Below, in pieces: positions 38,995-49,697 of a stretch of 64,000 nt of DNA; position 1 is the first letter of the stretch; the number at the start of each line of letters is the position of its first letter. The stretch is from NCBI RefSeq assembly GCF_902148855.1, contig NC_043973.1, positions 13,764,056 through 13,828,055 on the forward strand. Direction: 5' to 3'. The notes beneath the pieces were generated by a model. The model was not told where the DNA came from. It saw nothing but the letters and a program-made list of their open reading frames with translations, and did not search any database. This DNA comes from Sphaeramia orbicularis. Its lineage: Eukaryota; Chordata; Actinopteri; Kurtiformes; Apogonidae. The translations under genes and the position numbers were made by a program.

Positions 38995-39589
38995 GGAAGT
39001 GAAGTGACCTCATGCATGTAAACCCTTCAGTTCAGAAGAACAGAGGGATGAACTGACACTGCAGAATGTGTGAAATGTGAGAGATTACACCTTATTTTGA
39101 TATAAATGTGTGTACTTTACTTCATTAGACCCATATTTTGTATAACTGTTTATATTTAGGTTATTAATTAGGATATAAACCCCTTCAATAATCCCAGTAT
39201 CCTGTTGTTTTCAAAAAGTGTATCCTCTCTTAACTTTACTGGTAAACCCCACATCTCATTGGTTCGCCACTTATTTTCCTTTATTCACATCAGCCCACAT
39301 TTATACCCCATTCATCAAATATTAATAAACAGGTTAGTAGAAGTTAACCACCTTTGGCTTATCTTAATACTCTAAAATGGTGCGCTACTTGAGAAGAGAA
39401 ATGGCTCCAGATTTTTTTTTAAGAGAACTGACCTCAGATCAGATCAAGTACCCCATCACTGACTCACTACAGTCTACTCATGTGGACGACAAAGAAAGTG
39501 TTTTTAGCATCATTAAGAATATAAAAATGTTGTTTAAAAAGTCAAATAAATAATTATGCCCCTACTATTTCACCAATTGTTCTATTAAC

Positions 39590-39835
39590 TCAGTGGTTTT
39601 TTCCACACTGTATATTGTATATTGTATATTTTGGAACTTCATCCTACTTGTTTATTCTCTACCTTACTTGTTAATTTATTTTATTCTATTTTATTTTATT
39701 TTTTACTGCATGCTTCTGACTTACTCCATGTACTATGTATGCATCAAAACACTGAAGCAAATTCCTACCAATATGGACCCTGTTTACTTACATGGCAATA
39801 AATATGATTTTGATTCTGAAACATGATTCTGATTA
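39590..39835 (+). mobile_element. LINE 3' end with GATTCTG tail
   Basis: CCCTGTTTACTTACATGGCA ATAAATATGATTTTGATTCTG: AATAAA-like sequence plus a short tandem tail is the usual fish LINE 3' end. Upstream boundary approximate. Confidence 0.5.
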
Positions 39836-40029
39836 GCTCAAGCTTTTTGTAGCATTAATGAGCTAGCTTTAACTAACAATGTCACACATACGTTACTTTT
39901 AGCTGCTTTGTTACTAATGTGGCTTACACTTGGAAGAATATATTACTTTAATTTTATTTACACTTTGCTTACAAATGCATTAAACTATTTTATTATTAAT
40001 ATTACGCTTACACCTTGATGGACCAATCT

Positions 40030-41190
40030 ATTAGCTTAACCTTTTTTTTTTTTTTTTTTTTAAATATCTTTTTATTTCACACAAGAGAATCCTCCAGATA
40101 CAGTACAAACATAGTCATACTGGGTCTCACTTTTTACAATTCTCCTTTGTGCATTCTTCCCATCTCCCATCCCTAAAGAAATAAATCAACTAAACACACA
40201 CAAAAGTAACAGGCCAAAAATATAAATGTCTAAAGAGAGAGAAAAAAAAAAAAATAATAATAATAATTAAGAAATAAGAAATAAATCAACTAAACACACA
40301 CAAAAGTAACAGGCCAAAAATATAAATGTCTAAAGAGAGAGAGAAAAAAAAAAAAATAATAATAATAATAATTAAAAAAAAAAAAAAAATCATCATCATC
40401 ATTCTCACAATAACATTAATAAGGGTAACAACATAAGCATGAGCATGATTATGCATGCTGTAACATAAATAGCAATAATAGGGCAATATTCATGATCTAC
40501 AAACTCAAACTTTCTCCATACCCAAAAGTAAAAGCAACCAAAATTCATTAAAGAGATGGCCCCGATTGTATTTATCCAAAGTCAGTTTCTCTAAAGGTAA
40601 AAAAGAAGACAGCTGATCATGGAAGATCTTAAAAGATGGAGGGGAGTCATTCTCCCAAAATAAAAGTATGCATTTCTTTGCAAAGTAAGTGATCAAAATT
40701 AGTATCCTGCATTTTTTATGATCTAACTGTAACTTATATGTGTCATTTAATAAATATAAACTGCTACTTAAATCAAATTGTAAATCCAAGACTGATTGAG
40801 TGAAAGAGTGAACTGAGCTCCAATAACTTTTTAAAAGGTCGCAGTCCCAGAACATGTGCATGAATGTCCCTTCCCTCTTTTTACATCTATGACACACTGA
40901 TGAGATATCCCTTGATATTCTATGCATTTTTATTGGAGTTAGGTAGATTTTGTGAATGAATTTAAAATTGGCTTCCTTAATTTTATTACTTGTAAAAGAA
41001 AAATGAATTCTTTCACAGATGTTTAACTAGGCATTATCTTCTAATGTTCTGCCTAACTCCTTCTCCCAGATTTTTTTTAACAGTTGGAAGGAAGATTGGT
41101 CCTCTCTTATCAGAATATTATAAAATTCACTGATCTTTCCTTTTATCTTAACCATTTTTGACATTCGTCTTTTACTTTTAGAAACACGGT
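40030..41190 (-). mobile_element. L1-type LINE, 5'-truncated (ORF2 C-terminus and 3' UTR)
   Basis: The minus strand reads IKGKISEFYNILIREDQSSF, then FIHKIYLTPIKMHRIS and CHRCKKREGTFMHMFWDCDL, the C-terminal cysteine motif region of L1 ORF2, ending near 40505. One stop codon (TAG) breaks it near 41030. The 3' part (40181-40345) contains a tandem duplication of about 93 bp and ends in an A-run on the minus strand (T-run at 40041). It lies between cib3 and rab8a. Confidence 0.75.
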
Positions 41191-41402
41191 ACCACTTTAG
41201 AATAAGACGACAGAATTGATATAAACACTAATTGCATTGATTACAGGATTTGAAAAAAAAAAAAAAATTATACAACATGTACACCTTTGAACTTTCAATG
41301 TTAGTTAAAAAAATCAGTTACTAATTAAGCTAATAGTTCCCTAACCACCATCAGCCTATCCCTCAAAAGGCTTTAATTGTTAGCATTGGTATTATGTTAT
41401 GT

Positions 41403-41937
41403 TGGACATGTTTTCAGTGCTCAGTGAGATGGACCCACATGACCTTAAGGCCTATTATGTTTTTAAAATGCATAATAAAACATTCATTCTCTCATTAGGA
41501 ACCCAACATGTTTTTGACTGGAGGAAAAAGCAAAAAGTTCAAATACCCCTTTACTGACCCACTAACTACATCAGTTTAACCCTGATAATTATGTAAATGT
41601 GTGTATTGTTCAATAGTATTCATACAAAGTATGACCATACTATTTCAGCTCTTTATTCTACATTTAGCCATTAGCATAGTTTTTGGCAACAACCCATTTG
41701 ATATATTTGTGTAGTGATGAAAAACATCTTAACTTATTATGTTATGTATTTTATCATTTACGTTAGTGTACAGTTCAATCAACTAGTTTCACTCAATTTT
41801 TTTAAAAAGGATTTTTCTGTTTCTTTTGACAAGGGAACGAAACACTGTTACATCAAGCTACATTTAGCCACTTTTTACTAGTTCTGTCAGCTCTTAGTGT
41901 AACCTCTTTGTTTCAGCAGTTAACTTATCTGATGACA
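41403..41937 (+). pseudogene. Partial duplicate of cib3 exon 4 and intron 4
   Basis: 41403-41471 repeats the second half of cib3 exon 4 (TTGGACATGTTTTCAGTGCT onward) and would read [20 protein letters not shown]. The donor site is lost. The sequence continues as cib3 intron 4 (CCCACTAACTACATCAGTTT; CTACATTTAGCC) to about 41937, but lacks the CACTGT-ended element and LINE tail now in the parent intron. Direct repeats of about 37 bp (AAGGCTTTAATTGTTAGCAT and its partner) border it at 41367-41400 and 41939-41976. A non-functional segmental copy, not a gene. Confidence 0.85.
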
Positions 41938-42171
41938 AAAAGGCTTTAATTGTTGGCATTGGCATTATCTTGTACCATACCACCTAAAACCTTGGAAATA
42001 GTTGCAAACTTTATAACAAGCCTCTTTTGTCAGTTATAAACTGATTTAGAAATGCTTTATCATGTTGACTGACAGTGACAGGAGAAAGTAGCAAGAGATT
42101 TAACACAATACAGTAAACTGAATGCACCAAATAGTGAAAATCTATCAAGTTAGTTTATCAAAATATTATAC

Positions 42172-43147
42172 CGGCTAAAATTTACTTAGGGGGTCAAATG
42201 AGTGGCCATTTTTGTCAAAAAAAAAAAAAAAAAAGTTGTAAGAAATGCATAGAACTGTGTTGAAATAATGCTAATACATTTGTGCTCAGACTACTGATAT
42301 TATTTGACAGTGGAAGCTATATTTTCAGAAATATTGGATTTTGAATAGCACGTGTATGTGAAAACTTTTGCTGGTGGACGGACGTGACATTACCCATGAT
42401 GATCTGGTCAGTACCAGTACTTTATTAGTAATAAACTTATATACTTACTATTGCTAATTCTCCTCTTCTTCATAAATGTTAGTATTGTGGATCTAAAACA
42501 ATAACAGCTGACACAAAAACACAAAATGTGGCAGTGGACGGATGTGACATGGTTGTTACAGATCCCATCATACTGATGCTCAGCAGCCATGTCACCGTTT
42601 CCACAAATGATCCCTGTGCAAAAACTAGGATCAGAATTATTTATTGTATAGTTTATCATCATACTAAAGAGTAAATAACAATATAGAATTGTTATTTCTT
42701 TATAAAAATGCTTATTATTAGAAAACTTTTGATTTAAAAAGTGACGTGTGACATTCTTAATGTATGTATTGGCATAACATAAGCAGGATGGATCAGCACC
42801 ATACTCCATATTGCAACCTGTAAAAATAAAACATGTGATATGTAGGATAGAATCTTGGAAGAAAAATTGGGGAATCTAAAAGAATAGAATATTTGTTTTT
42901 CAGGTAAATTCAGCTAAAATATAACTTGGCCATTTGTGACATGAAAATATAGCATTAATTGTGATGAAATTGGACATTTTTGAGCTGAAAACATAGTTCA
43001 TATGAGCATCAACATGTGGCAACAGAACTGAAATCCTGTAAATTTGCATAACTTGCATTTACCAACACAAAGTTCCTTTGGGGATTCACTTATATTGATT
43101 TCTTTTGCACAAAGACAGAAATAAGACCTCTAAGCAAATTTTAGCCG
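42172..43147 (-). mobile_element. 0.97-kb CGGCTAAAATTT-ended element, right copy
   Basis: Inverted relative to 30086-31046. Ends CGGCTAAAATTTACTTAGGG and CAAATTTTAGCCG, with ATAC on both sides (42168-42171 and 43148-43151). This looks like a 4-bp target duplication and supports a transposon. Confidence 0.65.
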
Positions 43148-43530
43148 ATACATATTTATAATTATTTTTGACCAAATAGTGTTAAAAACCTGTTGATAGG
43201 TGATTGATAAACTCTTTATAAGGCTGGTTTTATAGTAAAGTGTAGGTGAATGAACTGGCTGCTTGTCTTTCCTGAGGTGGAAGCATCTGCCCATCCATCA
43301 AGACAAGGCTCATTAGTTATGACCATCAACAGTAGATTTGTGTTTGTATCAGAGGGGGTTGAGTTACAACAGACAATAAAAGAAACAGAATATTACCGTG
43401 GCACATAGACAGGCGTTTGTCATGAAAGCTGTCAGGCTCTATTATACAACTTCAACTGACAGCGACGTCTCCTTTATCATTTGAAGTTGATTGATACACA
43501 AGATGAAATAAAGACCTTTTTTTTTTAATA
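43148..43530. other. Spacer, nothing recognised
   Basis: Between the right 0.97-kb element and the possible rab8a 3' end. No repeat or coding signal recognised. Confidence 0.35.
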
Positions 43531-43537
43531 ATCTTAT

Positions 43538-46360
43538 TTTATTAAATCAAAAGTACATATATCTACAAATTGTAGATACATTTTCATATGGGTTTACAAA
43601 GTACAGTACAATTTAAGTAGATCTCTTATTTTTAATGTGATATTTACAATGTTTTTTTTTTTAACTGTTTTTCATTGCATCAAATGCATTTTATTGTTAT
43701 TCTCCCTGTGCACGTGGAATGACAATTATGGCTGTAAAAAGGGATGTTAAGTATTTCATATGATGTGAGTCTTCAGAAAAGGATATGGTTTAAAAAAAAA
43801 CAAAAAAAGTATCATTTTGTCAGTAAATGATACATATATCAGCCCCAACACTTCTTCATGACTTAAAGCTACAGTATCAAACAACTCTTACAACAGCACT
43901 ATCTCCTAACCTTTCCTATTGTACTTGCACAGATGTAGCAATGTGCTTCCCTACTTACAGAACACGTCCTGTTTTTGGCTCAGCGAATGACACAAAACAA
44001 AAAATAAAATAAAGTGAGCCCATACATTAAACTGTACGGGTCTACAAGCACTCTATGTCTGAAAATTACACTACACAAATATGCACAGGTCCAAGATTCA
44101 CAATGCATAGCTTACCTACGACAGAACTGAGAATCAACTGTTAAGACAAATGGTCATGGTAGTCATGAGGTCTCAAATTATTTGATATTAAAAAATTACA
44201 TGCAGGCAAAAACAGATTCCCCCTGTTGATATTGTGCATATTGGAACTGGATTTTCAGACTTAGGAAAAAATGTAGGAAATATGATAAACAATGGGAACA
44301 GACTAAGACTCTACAATATGGTAAATACAAGCAGAGGGTACATGTGTAAGTCTAATTATTACTGCGGTTTGTATTAAAATACTGATATCAGTTTTTGTCA
44401 GGGTGGTCACAGATACACTGTTCCTTTAGTGCCACCTAGCTGTCAACCAATGACGCACACAAACAAGATAATATACAGTAATACTATAGAACCATACTAC
44501 TGAACCATAGTCTACCTTTATGTCAGCCAAGAAATATCACTTTTACACTATGCTTTGGCAGGGCAGTAGCATAGAAATAAGGGACTGCAATTTGTAAATA
44601 TAAAATATGGCTGTTGTTGTAAATAAGGGCAGTATTTTTAGTGATCTAATACCAGGACAGTGGATAAATAGCACAGAAACAGCAAAGATTATCAAGTCAT
44701 TTTTAAGAAGGTGCAGTAAAACTGCCCATTATATTCCCAAGGATAAGTCATCAAAACTTTTTTTTTTTAAACTAGCTAACTGTATTGTCGAACTGAAAAC
44801 GATCACTTGGCACAGACTACACAGAACATGAGTTATGGGTAAAGTGCAAGCATAGTTGCGTGTACAGCCAAGGGGAAACAGGCTTACAGTGCGAAACTTC
44901 AGTGATTTTGAAATGTTGATCAGAAAACCAGAGACATCATGTAGCCACAGCGAATCAGAGCTGCCACAGGCGCTTCACTCAGAGGCAAATCTAATGAAAG
45001 TTGGTGTAGTTTAGCTAAAACTAAAAGGGTTCATGAGAAACACATCTGAAATAACTAAAATATCTAAAATGTCACCTTGGGTTTTTTTTTCCTCTTCTAC
45101 TGATATTTTACAAACTAGATGTACTAGTAGTAGATTTCTCTCCAGACAACATATTGGTAAAATTGAACATAAAGTGCTATTTTAAGAATTTAGAGGTTAT
45201 ATGTTTATTACATTAAAAAAACAAAACAGTGCAAACATGTATTTAAATACATACATTAATCAGTATTTATGTTTTGTATGTATAATACTTATCTCACAGA
45301 TTATTACACATGGGGCCTGTAGCTCAAAGAGTAAGGGGTCAGTGAGGTAACTTCAGGATCAATCCCAGGTAGTCAGTGTCATGAGTGTGGGGTGAATCAC
45401 CATGGTAACTTATGCTGAAAACCTAACCTGTCCAAGTCCATGAATGGTTACCCATTGCCAACACTGCCCCTATTACACAGAAACCCTCATAACTTAAGTC
45501 AGAAAACCTGGGTTAACAAAATGAGTTGATGACCACTGATATCGCTTGGCAAGACCGTGGCTGGTTTTAAGATGGGGAAATGGTAGGAGACCCTGGGTCT
45601 AGTGAACTTGGTTTGTGATAGAGAGCCCAGATGAAGGCCTTTACAGAGATCCATCACCTCAATGTTATCCTGTCCATTTAATAATAGAATTTAATCTAGA
45701 GCAAAAGAAATCTGCATTGTAGTTGGAGGTGTTATCTTGCCAATTTCAAGTTGTATTAAAAGATTATGACAGACTATATTCTAACCAATCTGCATACTTT
45801 AAACCCTCAGCTGTTTGTCTGGTGTAATTTCACAAAGAGGCAACTCTGTATCACTGGATTTAATGCCTGTCAGTCTCTGGTTGTTTTATCTGTTTTATCA
45901 CATAAAAAAGGGAAAGAGCACTAATAAAAAATAGATCTAAATATCACATTTATATTCCAATCCCACAACCTTGACTGGAGTTGAATGATGTTTCCTTCTG
46001 AACGGGTTGTGCTACTGTCTGTGTGAAATATGAGCCCAGAATACAAAGACACTAACAGCAGGAGTTAGAGCCTGTCTTCTGTTAGATACGGAATATCTTA
46101 ATCCTCCTGGATGTGACATCCTTCTGTCAAGCCATCTGACTGACGAAGACGAGAAATTTTATTACACTGGAAGAAGATGCACCACTGGAAGCTTTCAGAT
46201 GAGGAAGAAAGCAGGAAGAGTCCTCGGCTTACTAAAAGTATGATGGTTTGTGTCTGGACTGGGAGGACAGACCATGGAGGGGATAGAACAAGTGCTAAAG
46301 AGCGAGCACAGTCCGCTGATGTCCAGCCAGCTGGCGGCCAGTATCCAACGCCTTGGTGCC
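43538..46360 (-). other. Probable rab8a 3' UTR and downstream flank
   Basis: Largely repeat-free sequence. Minus-strand AATAAA motifs lie at 46158-46163 (about 200 bp after the stop) and 43538-43543, the latter followed about 15 nt on by an A-run. The first would give a short and the second a 2.8-kb 3' UTR. Nothing else gene-like was seen; open frames are short and unrecognised. Confidence 0.45.
45312..45480 (+). mobile_element. tRNA-derived SINE-like element
   Basis: TGTAGCTCAAAGAGTAAGG (45319-45337) resembles a pol III A box, and GGATCAATCC (45357-45366) a B box (GGWTCRANNCC), at tRNA-like spacing. The following body has no known match to me. Antisense within the possible rab8a 3' UTR. Confidence 0.45.
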
Positions 46361-49300
46361 TCAGAGGAGGCTGCAGCGGAAGAAGCTGGTCTTTTTCTGA
46401 GGTTCTGAGATCTTGACTCCATGACTACTGCCCTGAGGTGTGTTTCCCTCCTGAAGCAAAACAACAAACATGTCACTGCCCAGTCATTTATAACTGTACA
46501 CACACATCTACTCTGCAAACACATGTGAATCCTTTATTTGTACTTTTTCCACAAACAGAAATAACTTTCCCTCAGATTAAGGTCCCATTTTATGTGTGGA
46601 AAAAAAAGATTATCTTACCAACTTTGTGTCCATTTTTGATTTGATGTCTCTGGCAAGTGTCAAAAAAGCCTGTAAACATTAAAGAAAGAAGCTGTCACAT
46701 ATACTGCATGTATCAAAAATACATTTATGAGTAAAATGAGCCAATATCTACTAACATTTTCCACGTTGATGTTGGCCTTTGCACTTGTCTCCATGAATTT
46801 GATTCCGTATTCTAAGGCAAGCTGAAAAAAAAAACAAACAAACATAGGGAATAACATTTCATTAACCCCATTTTTATCATGTTATACTATTTACATCCAC
46901 TAAAGATAAAACATAAGAAAAAAGTAAAATTTAAAAAAAAAGTTAAATCTAGTGCATACATAGTAATAATTCAGCTAACAAGAAAGATTGAATCCTTATT
47001 TATTTTAAGTATAGTTTAATTTGTGTGCCAAATGCCAAAATGCAGCTAGCAAAGTGTAGTTGTACAGGATGTTACAGATTGACTGAGAATGGTGGTCATG
47101 GATTTTAGAAAAAAGTATTAAGTGATTGATTTTCTATCTAAAGAAAATGCAAATGCATAGTCAGCTTACTTCACACTATTATGCTGACAATGATAAGAGC
47201 ACAGGGTTGATGCAAGTGTAACAACCATAAAACTGTAATTCAGTTCAACTTCCTCACCTTCTCCCCTCTGTCTTTGGACACCTGCCGCTTGTCATTGATG
47301 TCACACTTGTTGCCAAGGACCATCTTCTCCACATCCGCTGATGCATGCTGGGTTAAAACAAAGGACGCTTTGATATAAACAGGACACATATCTACACTGA
47401 ACTATTGACATATTTGCATTAGCAGATATAGTTTTTTATATGTGGCAGCACATACCTCCTCTATGTTTCTTATCCAGTTCTTGATATTGTCAAAAGACTT
47501 CTCGTTGGTGATGTCATAGACAAGCATAATGCCCTATGAACAGCAGCAAATGTGAGCTCAGTTTATAAATCAGATCAAATATTATGGTTACTTAGGAAAG
47601 GAGATTGTTATGGTTGGCTGATATCCTTTGAAGACACATACCATTGCCCCTCTGTAGTAGGCAGTTGTGATTGTTCGGAAGCGCTCCTGCCCAGCTGTGT
47701 CCCTGAAAAACAGAGACTCGTTCTGATCTACATGGATATAGTCTGCCTCATTGCATAATTGCCTAAGTCATATTTTTTTAGGTCATAGCCAATGATGGAA
47801 AATGATGCAGCAGTATTAGGAGAGTAAAGTTACACAGATCACAATTTGGACAAAAATATGACTTAGGCAATTATGCTATGAGGCTAATGACATGCAAATA
47901 TAATAAAAACGTGGACAATGTAAGACTCACTGTTGGGACACATCACCTTTCAGGTTTTGGATGATTTAGCTCCATATATAACACATTGTTCTACAGATAT
48001 GGTTTGATCACGTTGAGTTTTTCCATTCACCTCTTACAGTAAAACAGGTAGTATGGTGTATGTTTAATTTTAGAGGCTTCAAAAACGCACATTCAAATTC
48101 ACTAGAAATAAATGAGTTTCATCCACTTTCCTGATCTAAGTACGTATGTTAAACCTATTTCACATGAAACAATACACTGACTACAAATACGGGTCAAGCC
48201 ACGTGGTTATGTACTACATTTTAAACTGTAATTCAAAAAGTATTTAGGATAGAGACATGAATAATACATCATTTTAAAGGTATTAATTAGTACTTGAAGC
48301 TCATAAAAAAAGATATAGTGCCATCTTTTGCCATAAAAATGAGAAAAACTGCATGGTTATGTAGGGAACAAAAATTAACATCTAAATTTTCCTTTTTTTC
48401 TAAACATTTTAACAGTGCGGTTGCAAGTGTCTCCTAACTATGAAAATCTGCTGAGATGTTCTTTAAGGTGTCTATTTTGATATACCATGGATGCATTTTT
48501 TATTTTTTAAATATAACTATGACTTATGGCAAGAGTTTTGAAGAATGGAATGGTTATGTAGGGAATTAGGAATTTTGGTTATGTAGGGATAGAATAGACA
48601 GGTATACAGTTTCAATAGTTTATTCAAGCACTTGATCACAAATTTACACATTTTTATACATATTTATGACTAGATATACAAAGGATACATATTAGCTGTA
48701 GAAAGTGATTCATTAAACACATTTAACGTTTAACTCGTCGTGTTATTAGGTGAATATTGACAAAGTACCGAAAGTGAGTCATGTATTCTGGCATCAGAGG
48801 CATTTACATACACTTACCATATCTGTAACTTTATCTTCTTGCCGTCAAGCTCTATTGTCCTAATCTTGAAATCAATGCCTGGAAGGATAAAGGGATCATG
48901 CATGTCAATCATAACATTAGCTAGCTCGTTAGCCTGCGAGGTTCGAACGCCGTCAAACACTTGCCAACACTGGTAGCAGGGAAAAAAAGGTCACATTTTT
49001 AGCCGTGTTTAATGTACTGAAACAATATGTCACGGAAAACGCCATTAATGTTCAAGTTACTTAGCAATGACGTGCTAAGTATGAGGTTTTCCGGTTCTTC
49101 GCTAGGTAGTAGACGGAGCCTTACAGTTAACTGCTAGCTAACAGAGACATTGCAAAGGAGTCACCGGCATATCTGACAAACACAACATAATATAGCATGA
49201 CAAGCACATCTAAATCACATCCTTTGTCAAAAATAATCGACAGCCCCACGTAGCACATACACAAAGCTTTCCGAAATACACCGCTATCACCACAGGGTAT

Positions 49301-49580
49301 AACAAGTGCTATGATGTTGTTAAAGCTTAATTCTACCCGCCTTTATTAAAGAATAGCAAGCGTGCCAGTAAATAGACAGGCCCGCACACACAGACCATTG
49401 GCGTTTTGTAAACAGACAGAGGGGCACACACACAGTTTACACCCAAAAAAACTCACCTATTGTTGAAATAAACGTTGAGTTGAACGCGTCCTCTGAAAAC
49501 CTGAACAAAACGCAGGTCTTCCCGACACCGGAGTCACCGATTAGCAGTAATTTAAACAAATAGTCGTATGTCTTCGCCAT
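46361..49580 (-). CDS. rab8a: Ras-related GTPase Rab8A (8 exons, 206 aa)
   Basis: Exons (descending): 49457-49580, 48818-48878, 47642-47702, 47456-47533, 47258-47347, 46756-46821, 46619-46669 and 46361-46450; 621 nt including stop, all introns GT-AG. Motifs: P-loop GDSGVGKT at 15-22, switch I FISTIGIDF, DTAGQ at 63-67, NKCD near 121, ETSAK near 150, C-terminal CSLL for geranylgeranylation. T72 in FRTITTAYY is the residue LRRK2 phosphorylates in mammals. [15 protein letters not shown] and [10 protein letters not shown] match RAB8A; RAB8B has LETSAKSSANVEEAF, although the CSLL tail is RAB8B-like. Rab8a drives exocytic traffic and ciliary membrane delivery. The first ATG has a good context and no TATA box is near it. 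Confidence 0.97.
47748..47883. repeat. Inverted repeat in rab8a intron 2
   Basis: GCATAATTGCCTAAGTCATA at 47755 onward is mirrored by TATGACTTAGGCAATTATGC ending near 47877. Arms of about 33 bp, loop about 65 bp. Probably a small transposon relic or a strong RNA hairpin. The rest of the intron repeats ATGGTTATGTAGGGAA near 48350 and 48550. Confidence 0.75.
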
Positions 49581-49650
49581 ACTTGATATTATTGCGGAAA
49601 TCCCGCCGGGCGAAGCAGCAAACTGAAGAGAAAGGAACTACGCCCCCTGC
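49581..49650 (-). promoter_or_regulatory. rab8a proximal promoter, TATA-less
   Basis: On the minus strand GCTTCGCCCGGCGGGATTTC lies about 20-40 bp before the start codon. GC-rich compared with its surroundings and containing an E2F-like GGCGGGAT. Typical of housekeeping promoters; exact start not visible. Confidence 0.35.
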
Positions 49651-49697
49651 TGGTGCGGAATTCACCTGCTGGTTGGAATGATATTCACAGACCAGGA

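Noticed and set aside
45312-45371. Functional tRNA gene
   Set aside because: Box-like motifs are present but the arms do not form a convincing cloverleaf; a SINE head is more likely.
43538-46360. A further protein gene between cib3 and rab8a (in human HSH2D lies in this neighbourhood)
   Set aside because: No SH2 signature or spliced frame could be found on either strand; the stretch reads as rab8a 3' flank.
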